A stretch of 64,000 bases of DNA. It comes from Excoecaria cochinchinensis (taxonomy: Eukaryota; Streptophyta; Magnoliopsida; Malpighiales; Euphorbiaceae). How positions within the stretch are numbered: position 1 is the stretch's first letter; every line of letters starts with the position of its first letter. Shown here one piece after another: positions 20,913 through 33,761 of this stretch. The DNA is taken from contig CANTUQ010000073.1 of NCBI GenBank assembly GCA_947683425.1, positions 7,908,501 to 7,972,500 of the forward strand. The letters run 5' to 3'. Made by a program: the position numbers and the translations under genes. The notes under the pieces were generated by a model. It saw only the letters and a program-made list of their open reading frames with translations. It ran no database searches and was not told the DNA's origin.

Positions 20913-21299
20913 TAAGTAATCGATTTTTTTTTTTATATTGGTCGAAGACAGTGAATGCATATGAGATTCAAGCCTTTTAATAGAGAATGAAATTTAATGC
21001 CTACTTTTTAACAACTATTTTTTTGATAGCTACTTTTTAATTGCTACTTTATGACTACTATTTTGTTAACAGTTATATTGCTAAGGTACTTTTTAACGAC
21101 TATTTTGTTAATGAATATTTTTAACAACTAATTTTTAATGGCTATTTTCAAATTGTATAATTAAAAATTTACAAATACAAAATATCATTTGAATTGATTA
21201 ATGATACCAAAAAAAAAATCATTACGTTAGGAATTAATTAATTGTATTTTGCCTTTATTTTTTCTAACAATTTTTTTTTATGAATCTCTTATTTCATAT

Positions 21300-22060
21300 C
21301 ATTCACCATCGAAGTGCCTGCAGTAAGAAGTCGCATCTCAATCTCCATTTCTTACATTACTAGCTCCTTTTGCTTAACAACTACCTCTTTTTCTTTGATA
21401 GCTTCAAATTCCTCCCTGATTAATAGTTTCCTACTTGCAAAAGATTTTATTGCTTCAAATTCTTCTTTTTTTTTCCCTTACCTTTCCTATTTGCTACTTT
21501 GGTGCCTTTTGGACAAACCAGATACTCAACAGCAACATCATCAACAATTGGTCCATTTGATGATGATAAGTATGCTCCTCATGCACTTATCTTTGTTCTC
21601 TTGGAACCTCCACTATAAGTTTAAGGAATTTTCCAGTTTTGTTCCCTTTTGACTCACTCTAATGTCTCTTAAAATTTTATTTTTTTGGTATTTAGCAATA
21701 CATAGTTGATGCGCCAAGTCCATTATATCAACCATGTTTGAACCACTCCTAATTTTGCAACTTGCTTTATCATAATATCCACCAAAACTTTGAGGTGATC
21801 CTTCCTTATAGTTTTTTCATCACACTCAACCCTTTTTTTGATAATGCCAGAGTTATTTTCCTTACAATACTAATAAACCCAGCTCTAGAAAGCATTTGCC
21901 TTTTGGTCAGTACCAACCACAGCATCCTTCGACACATTTAACCATGCACTTATGAGGAGTTTACTCTCTTTCCATCGCCATTGATGAGTATTTCCTCACA
22001 CATGCTCAACTTTAACATCATAATCGTTGAGGTTGATAGCATCTAAATCATCTTAGTTGG
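21300..22060 (-). pseudogene. Harbinger ORF1-like (MYB/SANT) remnant
   Basis: On the minus strand the stretch around 21990-21880 gives W-rich sequence with LLISAWLNVSKDAVVGTDQKANAF. This resembles the DNA-binding ORF1 of plant Harbinger elements, in which a trihelix-like domain carries an SAWL...D..VG..Q....FW block. Stops interrupt it, and the part toward 21300 is weak, Lys/Glu-rich and uncertain. In autonomous elements ORF1 helps the transposase bind the transposon ends. Confidence 0.5.
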
Positions 22061-22293
22061 ATAATTATGTAAATGGTGAAGTTAGAGTCAAACTTAAAGA
22101 TGTTTGGTGAGGTCAATTAGATGACCAATCAATATTAGGTGATCACAATCCTGAACCACTTGTGTGAGAGAAATAAGGGTGGAAGGATTTTGTATGTGTT
22201 TGTTTGTGATCCATACATGCACACATGCATACATTCATCCTACTTTTGTTCATACATCATACTGACCAATTTGTTTTGATCAACCATTATAAA

Positions 22294-24090
22294 TTAGTCA
22301 AGATCAGGTTGGGTGCATAGGCCAAATGATAGAATCATTAGGAAAGATAGTACAATTAGCCAAAACATTATAGAGATATCAGGAGAAGACTGATTAGAAT
22401 CTATAATCAATGAAGTTATGAACAAAACAATGAAAGAGCTTGAGCCTTGAATGATGGTTGCACTAAATAATGCCATTGTCAATTTAGCATGGATGATTGC
22501 CTCCAACTACTCAGGCTACCACAAGCAAAAGAGCTATTGCCAGAATCGCTACTGAGGGTGGTAAAAAAAGAATTAGGGTTAATCACATTCATTACAATCT
22601 AGAATATGACAATGAGAATAAAGAGAAGGAAGATGAGTCCTATAGGCCTGAAAAGGGTAATAAAAAGGTCATTAAGACAAAGAGTGATGACCTTACCATG
22701 AAGAAATTTAAAGAAAAGATAAAAGCCATGGCCAAAGTTACCTCTTTTGGGAAGGGATTGGACCCTGATTACATGCCCCTTGATTCTGAGGAAGCTTTAC
22801 CCCCCCCCCCCCCCCCCCCCATGTTCAAAACATTAGACTTCTTCAAATCTAATGGGACCATTGCTAAAGCCCATGTGAAATAGTTGGCCACTATAATGAG
22901 GGGGACTGGGTTGATTAGAAAGCATAAGGTGGATTTACTTAGCTTGACCCTAACTGGTCATGCACTGGAATGGTACCATAGCCTTGAAAAGAAGGTGAAA
23001 AAAGACTGGGCTAAATTGTCTGAGTAGTTTTTGAACCAGTATGATTGTAGCACTAGCATGTAGGTAACTTTAAAAGATTTCATGCTATTGACGCAAAAAC
23101 ACAATGAGACTTTCTTCAAATTTTTGGCCCCCTGCAGAGGTTGGATTTTGGAAATGAATAAGAAATCGAATACATCTAACCAGATTCAGCTCTTTAAAAG
23201 AAATTCGAGTCTATAATTGAAAGAGGGGCTCAAAGTAAAGGGAATTAAGGACTAGCAGTCCTTGAAGGATATTGCTATTGACCTGAAGGAGGATAGTAAC
23301 TATAGAAAGAGTAACAGTAGCAATAGCAATAACAAAAGAAGTTTTTCTTCTAGTTACAAACCTTAGATCTAGGGGAATAATAGTAGTGGTAGAAAGATAG
23401 CTAAAGTATCCACCACTGAGGGAAAGTTTTACTTAAACTTGGGGTAAATCGCTATCCTAGTGTCTTAAATAATTCCAGAATAAGAGGAATATCCATCCAT
23501 TACCTTTTAGACTTGCTAAGAACCAAGGGCAGTCGAGACACAAAATTGATTGGTATTATGAATACCGCTAACACACGAAGCATGAGACATATCACTGTCA
23601 TTCTTTGAGGAATAAGATATAAGACTTGGTTGACTCGAGATAGATAAATGATCCTAAGAAAAGGAGCAAGGTTTAAGGTGTTTATGGAAACGTACCATAT
23701 GTCTTTATAGTAAGCTATAGTTTGCCAAAATGGTACGTGCTCCAAGACTTATATGGAAATAAATAGATTGATATGACCATAATGGAAAGTGAGGAGGTGA
23801 GTAATGAAGGAGTAAACCACACTGATATATAAGAGATAGAAAGTGAGAGTGAATCTAAAGAGTGTCTAAGAAAAGAAGAAGCAGATAGAGATGTCTGAAA
23901 AGATTCAAAATTGGGATCTGAAGAGGAAGTAAGTGAGAGTGAAGGGAAAGAGTGAGTTAAGGCTGTAACTTACAATGAGCGAGTAATTCTTGGAACTGAT
24001 ACAACAGTGCCCATTCCTGTAGTTGGCTTTAAAAAATGCCCAAAATAAGGATAACAACCTCCTCAACCAGCAGACTTTAGGTTACGTCAT
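22294..24090 (+). pseudogene. Ogre/Tat-like gag, decayed
   Basis: The longest piece (22497-22883, 128 residues) has a Lys/Glu-rich N-terminus, a polyproline stretch coded by 21 C, then MFKTLDFFKSNG. After a stop the frame continues with RGTGLIRKHKVDLL, GHALEWYHSLEKKVKKDW and NQYDCSTSM, collinear with the gag at 63600-64000 (IKGTGLSKKQKVEYF, DWYHGLDRRSKEDW, RYDCSTRM). The region 23660-23960 is an acidic and Ser-rich tail that recurs at 42520-42774 with its continuation at 50868. Many stops make this a fossil of an Ogre/Tat-type element on the plus strand, whose pol follows at 25010-32490. Confidence 0.7.
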
Positions 24091-25009
24091 ACATAATATC
24101 AACAGTCTAGAATAGAATTAAAAAATAATATTACATTTACCTTTGCTCCCTTTCAATAATTGTATGTTCTAAAATTTCACTATAAGCTAGATCAGTTGTT
24201 GTAGGGGAAGCAAGATAGTCCTGCCATTTGTAAACAAAAGATGCTTAAGATTCAAGTAGAATCCCAAGTGCACTGACATGTAAACACCTTCGACATAGTT
24301 TACTGCATTGTAGAAACATACTTGCCAAGATAAATTACAAGCCACAACCAAGTAGTAAATGATCTTTCATAATAACATCCATAGCCCAACAAAATTACTT
24401 AGCATTGGAGAAAAAATGACGAGATCGAAAATGGTTGGAGATACGATTGTTGACTTTACTGAAATTGAATCAGCGATTCGACAGGAAGAAAATTAGAAAT
24501 AAAGAGACATTTAACTAGTATCAAAAGAGAAGAGTTTTTTCAATTTCTCACCTATAATTACCATCACAGCACCGAACCAAACAAAATTAAATCCAGATTT
24601 TGCAAAACTAAGAAAAATGATGTAGCCAGGACCAAAAAAATTGAGAGCAATCTTCTATTAGGTTTGCATTTTTTTGCAGAAAGAAAATGGAATGTGTTTC
24701 TTCATCTTCTATGTTTGGGAGATAGAAAATCTAGAGCAATTCTGTTAGGTTTAGTTTAGTTTTCGCAATTTTGTGTTTTATTTTGAAGGTAAAGATGATG
24801 TCTCGCCAATTATTTTACAGCAATAACCACCGGATTTTTAGCATTTTACGACCAAATCCCCTCGTTATATAACAATAAAGTTTAAGAACTAACGACCAGA
24901 TTAATTTTTCTTCGTTATTTGTATATTTTTACGACTGGATTTTTACCCCTTCGTGAAATTTTAGTCGTTGAAAGTCAATTTTCTTGTAATGGAATCTGAC
25001 TCTCATTGC
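24091..25009. other. Filler with a CACTA-like right end near 24991
   Basis: Non-coding sequence between gag and protease remnants. Near 24960-24991 the sequence TTAGTCGTTGAAAG...TTTTCTTGTAATG resembles a mutated CACTA terminus (CACTACAAGAAAA reversed), and CGACTGGATTTTTACC-like units repeat upstream of it. A left terminus could not be assigned. Confidence 0.35.
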
Positions 25010-25946
25010 CAAAGAATAATTCATTCACGAAAGCCACTGTTGTTACCACTACCACGCCATCATAGTTATTAGAAATCCTACATGATGAGGGAAAGGATAT
25101 AGTGAGTTTTTCTAACAAAGACCTACTTAGCAAAGTAGAAGTTAACGGTAAGCACATAGCTTGCGTGATGGTGGATAATTGTTCATCTATTGATGTGTGT
25201 CCTTCCAAAGCAATGACAACTTGTGGGATAGATGACTCTATGATTGTCAAGTCCGAACTCAACATGATGGTTTATGACAACACTAAGAAAGAAGCTTGTG
25301 GGACCTTTAAGGTTAAGGTCAAAACAAAGGTGATAGAGGATTATCTAGAGTTTGTTATTCTAAACAGAATAAACATTCTGGCCAACTTCCCATTGCTGTT
25401 AAGAAGGCCATATTTTCATAAACTGGGAGGTGTACCTTCCACCTTGCACCAAATGATCAAAATTGCTTAACAAGGAGAGGTTGTTACCATTAGAGCTACT
25501 TGGGAGAATATCATCTCTGTGCTAGACATTGCTAAACAACCCTTTAATGGATTCCATATTATAGAGATATTTGGGGATGATAACTAGGATAACCCCAACG
25601 TGGTAAACATGATGAAGAAGATGCATTTCCTCCCTAGAGCTTGACTAGGTAAAAAGTCGTAAGCAATCACCAAAGTAGTGCAAAGCAAGGGCTAGAAGCA
25701 CAGGAAGGGTTTGGCTTTTGAATGCAATTTTAATAAGCCCAAAAAAGTTATAGTTGTACCTAAGATAAAGGATATCTTTGTTTTGGCTCCTAAGAAGGTT
25801 CGATAGTGTTGGGAACCATAGCCAGTATTTGTTAGTGGATGGGTCCAACTAAGCTTTAAGATTTTTGTGACATAGTAAACTACGCCACTAATCAAATCAA
25901 AGCCTGCCCTGATTTCTAAGATGAGGATATCCTCAAATGCATGGAG
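25010..25946 (+). pseudogene. Ogre/Tat-like protease region, decayed
   Basis: The frame 25102-25470 shows a retropepsin-like fold signature. VMVDNCSSIDVCPSKA corresponds to the catalytic D-N-G-S motif, with Gly replaced by Cys. YDNTKKEACGTFKVKV and LLRRPYFHKLGGVPSTLHQ follow, as in Ogre-type polyproteins. Downstream to 25946 the frame is broken but collinear, and it resumes at 29466 after the CACTA insertion. Changes at the active site and the stops show it is not functional. Confidence 0.7.
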
Positions 25947-28900
25947 CACCACAAAAAAAAAATAACATATTAGTGATGGAATTCTGTCGCTAATCGCAAA
26001 TAGCGATGGAATTTTGCGATGGTGAAGTTCCGTCGCTACTAAAGCCGTCGCTAAAATTAATGATAGAAATTTTTTTAGCGCTAATTTTAGCGATGTAATT
26101 AATTCTCCTGTCACTATTTTTTGAGACAGTGACGAAGACTTTAGCGATGGATATATAATTTCCATCACTAAATTTAGTGACAGAACTAGTGATTTTTGTC
26201 ACTAAATAGCGACGAAAACATATTTCAGTGACGGAATCCAAGTTTTCGTTGTTAAATAGTGACGAAAATACTTGTTATGTCACTCAATTTATTAAATTTT
26301 TTATTTAAATTTATTAAATTGTTTATTTTTTTTAATTTTTAATGGATAGAATTATCAATAGTACAAAAATTATAATGGACAAAAATAATATAATTGAAAA
26401 TATATTAATTAAAAATAAATAAATTAAAAATGTATAAATACATTACAACTCTAAGATATCATAAACAAAAAAAAAAAACAAGAGAATATTTGCTTTAATT
26501 TTGGAAAATGTACAAAGATCAAAACATTATTTGATGAATAAAAGCTAAAGACATGTTTCTCCAAGTCTATATTCCTAAATTTCTCCCACTCTCCCACATT
26601 AGTCATGCAAAATGGTGCTTCAATGATTGGAAGTCGCACAGATATAAGCTCATAAAATAACTCCATAATCTCTTAAGCAGCCATCATGTTCTCTACTTTA
26701 TCCAATAAATGATAGAAATTAAATGGTAGCAGTTGACAAATAACTAAGCATAACTAATTCAAGAATTGGGAATCTATAAACACCAGCCATGTTTGTTTGA
26801 ACACCTACCATTACCATGTTTGTTTGAGTTGTTATTTTTTTTTCATGGTTTTCTGTGTTATCTGATGGTGATAATTTTGTGAAGAAGAAATATGTGACTT
26901 GGTAGGATATTATGTGAGGGTATGAAAACAAAGTGTATGAAAATGACTATCAGGCTGTGGACATATGCAAATTTAAATAACAAAAGTTATAAAATTTGGA
27001 TGATAACTAGAAATTTTAACATAGGGATAAGTCAATTACCGGAATGCTTAATCATATCAAATCAACTGCTATTACAAGTCATGCTCAAATCATTAGAAGA
27101 AAGAATCTTTGTAAAAGATATCTAACATTATAGATACAGGATCTAACATGAAGGAGGGTTGAAGAAAGCAGAGAATAGTCCTTTCGGCATCATCTCTCAC
27201 CTAACCAACAAATGAAGCAAAATAACTAAAATTAGATATTGAGAAGCAAATTTGAGCCTTTTCAAGTCACAAATTAAACTTTTACCATGTGCACAAAGAC
27301 AAATATCCAAATTAGTCCCATACATAACTAGGAGAAAAGAAGAAAGGATAATAAACCAAATTATTGAATTTGAAAATCTTAGAACATAAAGTTGCTGTGA
27401 ACTTTAGAACTTGGTTCCCTAGCTTTAAACTTAATAAAGTTGCTATAAATGCTAATTAAATAGAATAAATTTAAAAATATTCATAATATCCTACCAATAC
27501 ACGAAGAAAAGATTCCATCTTATTGTTTTCTTTATAATACCCTAAATAAAAAATTTATTAATCAACAGAATAACATATTAGTATATAGAAACCAAAAGAG
27601 AAAGTTACACCAAGAATCTCCTTGGATGGTTTTCAGAAACAACCATCTACAATCTAAATTGCCATGGAATAATCTTTATTATGCATGATCAATAGAAAGC
27701 AACAAGCTCCATTGCATGCAGTTATTTTTCTCAAATAATAATGATAATACTTAAAGTTGCTCTCATACTGTTCAAGTACTAGCAACTTTTACAATATTAA
27801 GCAAGGTGACAATGCAAAACTATTAAACACATACTGGAGAACACCATCATTTACCAACCAATAGTATGAAACAGTCCCATCTAATGGCAGCAAATCAACC
27901 AAACAATGATATTTTAAGAAAATAGCATTTCTGAACATCTTATCAAAAAATAGCCAACATGATGCCAATTCCATAAGAAGCACACAACAATGAGTAACTT
28001 ACCATATTTTTTCCTCTTTATATTATGGAAAACTGTAATTCTAGCTAGATGGGAAAGAGAGAAGAACTAATAATCACAAAATCAATTAGATTATTATTAA
28101 GATTTATTAGTATGATCGAAGACTTCATTGAGGCATTCTTCAAATAACTTTCCACCTGTAAATGGGTTTATTAAGAAAATAAAAATTCACTAAATCATGA
28201 AAAACCACCAATTTGGTAGTATTTAAAAATCGAAGACAAAAGTCATGTTTTATAACCATGAGGTTGTACAATTAAAAAAAATACAATAAATGAAGAAAAT
28301 AAATTAAGAAAATTAGAAAAACAAAATTGACCTACAGATCCAGGCCGAGAGAGGGAGGGGGAGGTAGGGAGGGAGGGGTTACACTGGTAGGGGCGACAGC
28401 AAAGGGTGGGGGAGGTGTGCGCATCAGATATGTAGATCCAGTCCAAGAGAGAGGGGGGGAAGGAAGGAGGGGGAGGGGGAGGGGGAGAGAGAGAGAGAGA
28501 GAGAGAGAGAAGGAAGAGGGCGACGCCGGTAAGGACTACGGCAGGAGGGAGCGGCGACTGTAGAGAGCACTGGTGGGGGGCCAAACAATAGCAGGGGGAG
28601 TGCTAGAGAGACAGATCGCGTGGGGAAGAGCGCGAGAGGAAGAGGGCGGTGGCGAAGGGAGATCATGCAGACGAGGGGAGAGAGTGGCAACAGGGGCGAG
28701 TGGCTGGACGACGGCACGAGCGGGGGAGAGGGTGGTGCGGAGCAAAACCAGATATATGAGGGGGAGAGAGAGGGATAGATGGAGGAAGGGAGGGAGGGAG
28801 AGAGGAAGAAAGAGGGAAAAAAGTCAAAAATTCTTTCTTTTATATATAAACTTTTGAATTTTCGTCGCTAAAAGTGAAATTTATAAAATATTTAATTTTT

Positions 28901-29462
28901 TTTATTATTTTTAGCTGTGGGAAAACGAAATCCGTCGCTAATTAGCTGCGTATCAAAAATTTCATCTCTAATTAGCGACGAAAACAAAATGGATTTCAGT
29001 TGCTAAAAAATAATAAAAATATTAGTTAATTTTTTTTAGCGACGTACCCAAAATTTCGTCTCTAATTAGCGACGAAAATAAAATGGATTTCAGTTGCTAA
29101 AAAATAATAAAAATATTTGTTAATTTTTTTTAGCGACGAAAACTAATTTCCATCACTAAATTAGCGACGAAGATTTAGCTACGGAGATGAACTTCTGTCG
29201 CTAAAAAAATTATAAATATAAATTTATTTTGTTTTAGCGAAGGCAAATAATTTCTGTTGCTAATTTTTTGCGACGAATATCTTTTCCGCCGCTAATTTTC
29301 TTACCTATGACTGTCGCAATTTTTTTGTGCCATATTTTGCAATGGTTTATTTTTTCCATCACTAAAAACGGTTAGTAAAAATGGAGGGAATATTTGCCTT
29401 GTTTTTTAGCGACGGAAGCCAACTTTTGTTTTTCGTCACTATTTTTGCATTTTTTTGTAGTG
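25947..29462. mobile_element. Non-autonomous CACTA element (3.5 kb)
   Basis: Ends CACCACAAAAAAA (left, 25947) and the complement of TTTTTTTGTAGTG (right, 29462), flanked by GAG and GAA, a 3-bp duplication with one change. Subterminal arrays of TCGCTAA/TTAGCGACGAAA units lie at 25975-26275 and 28860-29450. The interior (26280-28250) is AT-rich and without a recognisable gene. A GC- and purine-rich block (28330-28830, with a GA microsatellite) lies before the right array. The host frame reads across the site from ...CMEH at 25946 to YIVLEPEE at 29466, confirming insertion into a retroelement. Reading frames in the block (28243-28857) are low-complexity artefacts. Confidence 0.8.
28330..28830. 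repeat. GC- and purine-rich block with GA microsatellite
   Basis: G/A-rich on the plus strand (a run of about 13 GA at 28487-28511), high GC in an AT-rich element. The CACTA end at the window start has a comparable block (1010-1190) at a similar distance from its terminus. It may be the promoter or first-exon zone of the parent elements; that is inference. Confidence 0.5.
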
Positions 29463-32400
29463 GAATACATAGTTCTGGAACCTGAAGAGACTATGACTCC
29501 TGCCCTACTTACAACTGTTATCAATGGCAAAGAGCTGATTAAAGACGTAGTTCATATGGAAGATTATGCACCACCCAAGCCAAATGCCAAGAAAGTTAAA
29601 TCTACTACATCCACCTTAACCAACCATTTTAATCCTATTTATGATTGTAAGGAGGACTAAGTTATGTTCATCCCTAAATTATTTCATAATAATATTTCTA
29701 GCATAATGAATGCAATGTACGTTTTTGCATACTTGTGCGATGTCTCATCTAATTGTATCATGCATACTGATAATTCTAACATGTTTGACATTAATTTAAT
29801 CAACACCGCTCCTTTTAATCTTGGCAAAATGGATGACCTTAAATAGATTTTATTTACATCTAATGTAACTCCTGAAGAGAGAATTAAATTTGACTGAACC
29901 TTAAAAAAATATGAAAGATTCTTTACCTGGACCTATGAAGATATGCCAGGGATTAATAGGTAGATTGCAGAGCATGCCATTTTGAAATATGAAGATATCA
30001 AAGTAGTCAAATAGAAGTTGAGGAGATAAAAACCTGAATAAGCTGATAAGGTTAACGAATAAGTGCATAAGTTATTACAGGCTAAGTTTATAGAAGAAGT
30101 GAAGTACCCAACATGGCTAGCTAATGTTGTCTTAGTAGTTAAGAAAGATGGGAAAGTTTGTATCTGTGTAAACGATAAGGACCTAAACAAAGTTTGTCCT
30201 AAAGATGATTTCCCTTACCACATATAAGTGTCCTTGTGGATAGTGCAGCTATATGCATGACGTATAACTTTGTAAATGGATATGCAGGGTATAGCCAGAT
30301 CCTAAACAAGATAACTGGCGAGGTCAAAATTGCCTTTATTACTGAATGGGGGTTTTTTTTGTTACAAAGTCAAGCCTTTTTGGTTGAAATTGCTAAGGAT
30401 ACATACTAGAGAATGGCAACCAAAATCCTAAATGACCTAATTCATAAGGAGAAAGAGGTCTATATGGATGATATGGTGATTAAGTTCAAAACCCAAAAAG
30501 GCCATTTTGAGGCCTTAGAAAAGTTCTTTAAAATAATAGACAAATACAATCTTTGCCTCGTCCTTGTGAAGTGTGTCTTTAGGGTAACCTCAAGTAAGCT
30601 ACTAGGTCATATAGTAAGACAAAGGGGGATAAAGTAGCCCAGATAAAGTTAAAACTATTAAATAAATGTTGATACCTTATAAAGAGAATGACATTAAGTT
30701 TCTAGCTAATCACCCTATAGAAGGAAATGAGGTCAAATACAAAGTTGGTAGATGTTATTTGATGGAGCAACCAATAATAGAGGCATTAGAGTACAAGTGA
30801 TTTTAATTACCCTCAAGGGAGAGAAATTGCCTTTAGCTAAGAAGTTAACCTACAAAGCTACTAAAAATGTAGCTGAGATGAAGCTTGTGTCTTTAGGTTT
30901 GAAGCTCTCATCACCTTAAGTGCTAAGTCTATAGAAGTGCTTGGAGATTCATTTAGTGATATACAAAGCTAAGGAAAAGTGGGCCATTTAGGAAGAGAGG
31001 TCGAATCCCTATGCATAACACCTTAAAAAGCTTGCTGGTTAGTTTGAGATATGCACATTTAGTTAAATACCAAGAAATGAGAACCAATTAGCTAATGCCC
31101 TAACCCCCTTAATATCCATGTGGGAAAGCCCAGAAGAGGTAATGATGAAACCAGTGTTAATTTCTAGTTCTGGCAAGCCTTGCTATGAATCAAAGCAAAT
31201 TCTAAACTTAAATACAAAGGATGGAAGACTGTGGTACTTTAACATTTAGAATTATCTAGAGAGAGAATAGAGGTCGCAAAGGATGTTTTAGATAAGGATA
31301 AAAAAATTTATGGAAATTTGCTAGACAGTTTATTAGTGTGGATGGGTTCCTGTATAAAAGATAGTTCGATGTCCTTCAACTTAAGTGCTTAGATGAGGCA
31401 TTAGTAAAAAAAGTGATGGAAGAAGTTCATTCTGATGTCTGTGGAACCTATATGAATGGTTTAGCATTAGCCAAAAAGGTTATGAGATAGGGCTTCTTTT
31501 GGCTAACTGCAAATCATGATTGCTTAATTTATGTGAAAAAGTGCCAAAATGTCAGCAATATGGAGATCTTAGTCATTCGCCGGCTTTAGAACTACACAAC
31601 TTGACTTTTTCTTAGCCTTTCGCCGCATGGGGAATAAACATAATTGTGAAAATCCACCCAGCAGCCTTTAATAGACATAGATTTATAATAGCCACAATCG
31701 ATTACTTCATCAAGTGGGTAAATGCTGAATCTTTTAATAAGCTGGTGGCAAAGCAAATGGATTGAATCATTTAGAAGATTTTCATTTGCAGATATGGGGT
31801 ACCATATCACATAATGTCTGATAATGGGATGCAATTTCAGGCTGAAACCAGGGACTTGCTGCAAAAGTATTGGATTAAACATTAGAAGTCATCTCCTAAT
31901 AATCCATAGGCCAATGGCATCGCAGAGACAGCTAATAAGAACCTGAAAAAAGATTTTGGGTAAAACAGTTGAGACTTATAAAGATTGGTCAGATAAAAAC
32001 CCTTATGCTGTGTGGGGATATAAGACCACTATTTGAACTTCTGCAAAAGTAACTCCTTTCTTTTTGGTCTGTGGCGCAGAAGTAGTTTTTCTAGTTGAAA
32101 TAAAGCTTCATTCCATAAAGATAGCCTTGGAAGCCCAAATACCTAAAATGGAGTGGGAAAAAAATAATTGCAATAGTTATCTCTTAGATGAACATAGAAT
32201 GAGTGTTTATTATCATAACGAAATTTAACAAAAATGCATGGCCAGAGCATTTGGTAAAAGAGTTAAGTTTCATTAGTTTAAAGAAGGTGACTTGGTCTAC
32301 AAATAAATAAGACAGGGTGTGGCTAATTCAGGAGGGAAGTTTAGGCCAAACTAGGAAGAACCTTTTATGTTGAATAGGTTGTTACTTAAAGGAGCTGCTA

Positions 32401-32490
32401 TTCTTATAGATAGTAATGGAAATGAGTTTAAGGAGCTTGTCAACATTGATTAACTCAAGAGGTTTTGTGGGTAAAGATTCAAAAATAAAT
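29463..32490 (+). pseudogene. Ogre/Tat-like reverse transcriptase, RNase H and integrase, decayed
   Basis: Collinear pol remnants with many stops. The linker 29466-29660 gives IVLEPEETMTPALL. RT: DGKVCICVNDKDLNKVCPKDDFP (split by my reading near 30148-30215), EWGFF, MATKILNDLIHKEKEVYMDDM with the catalytic YMDD at 30461-30472, and LLGHIVRQRGIK. RNase H: KGEKLPLAKKLTYKA near 30810 and NQLANALTPL near 31090. Integrase: IATIDYF near 31688 and MSDNG near 31814, carrying the first two catalytic Asp, then IAETANKNLKKDF with the Glu near 31920. Domain order PR-RT-RH-INT on the plus strand and the style of the motifs fit the Tat/Ogre lineage. No single frame exceeds about 100 residues. Confidence 0.75.
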
Positions 32491-33670
32491 GGAAGGGAAA
32501 TAAAGCTATACAGGTTGAAAACCCCAAAAAGGGGTAGCGTAAGTAAGAATTGTCACCTCACTTAAAAAAAAAAAGGCATATTAAGCAACAAATAGAGATA
32601 TGAGAGAAAATAGTCAACCATGAAAACCTATAAGGGCTGGTTGAAAAAATAAGTTACTTGCGGCTAAAATGTCTTATGCCAGGATTAAATGGAAAATGTG
32701 TGTTGTTGTATTCAATGTTTATGCTGGTATTATCATAAAATGCTACATGATGTACTTGGATAAGATGCATGCTTAAGTAAAGCCGGTCATGTCATAAAAG
32801 AAACAAGTGATGTTCTAAATGAGTTCAAAAATAAAAGCCTGAAATTGTAGCAAAGGTAATAAACTGGAAATTTCATATCTAAAGATATCTAAATATGTTG
32901 TCTCTTACTGTTGCTACTTACATCATTATTCTAATATCTCTTCAGCCATCTTGTACTTTTGTCACTAGTTGGACTCATTACCCATGTCTTGTACTCATCA
33001 AAAATGTTAAAATCACAAGCTATAATGGCTTTAATGTCTTAAGTGATAAGAAATTGCTTCCACAAGTCATGAACCCTAGAAATGAACATAATAGTAACTT
33101 ACCACCATGAAAATGAAACTGAGTGGCGACAATAGTCTGAGTTAGCCTGAACTTTATGAGTTGGTAGATTAAAAATATGGCTTCTGTAAACTAGCAAGTA
33201 GAGCACAACCTGAGCTTCCATTGTGAACAACATGTGTGATGCAAAGCCACTCGCATCTGAAGCTGATATCTTTGTCTATCACACATCCAATCTAGAGGAT
33301 CCAATCATTAGCAGTTTCGAAATGACATTGTACCTGCAGAGCAAGGTGGTGTCGAGGCCTATATGATGCCTCGCCTTGGGAGTAAATCAACCAATAACTT
33401 CAGTTCCTCTTGAAGCCATATTTGTAAACAAGACAATGTAATGAACAATAATGTAATGTTTATTTTGTAATAAAAATAAAATAAAAATGAGTCATTAGGT
33501 TGGAAAATCCTTCAAGATCGCCTAAATAAAATTTGAGATAGTCTGCTTGTCTAAAAACCACAAAAGGGAGCATCGGGCAAAAATTAGGACTGTTCACTCA
33601 AAAAGAGCTCTTTAAGAAAAATTAGGACAAGTAGTAGAGGACAACCACAAAGAAAGGAAGCAAAAACAAC
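32491..33670. other. Post-pol region, no gene recognised
   Basis: Sequence following the integrase remnant. GAGTGGCGACAATAGTC near 33120 resembles the start of the Ogre tRNA-Arg primer site (TGGCGACTCC) but diverges after eight bases. I see no coding region that I can support. Confidence 0.4.
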
Positions 33671-33761
33671 CTACATAGCATCCAACCCTTTTAGAGTTTT
33701 AACTAGACTATATTGGGAAGGGTTTAGTCGATCTATGACACCATCAATGAAATTGAATAAT

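Larger units (their letters stand above)
20133..22260 (-). mobile_element. Decayed PIF/Harbinger transposon
   Basis: The left terminus GAGCATCTCCAATGC at 20136, preceded by TTA, matches PIF/Harbinger ends and their TTA target site. Inside, both genes typical of this superfamily remain as minus-strand remnants: a transposase (20340-20912) and a MYB/SANT-like ORF1 (about 21680-22060). The right terminus was not recognised, so 22260 is only an outer limit set by the start of the next retroelement. Bases 20930-21300 are AT-rich with TTTTTAACNACTA-type repeats. Confidence 0.6.

Noticed and set aside
28243..28857. Proline/serine- and arginine-rich frames in the CACTA element
   Set aside because: Low-complexity translation of a GC/GA-rich block, open on both strands, with no known domain.
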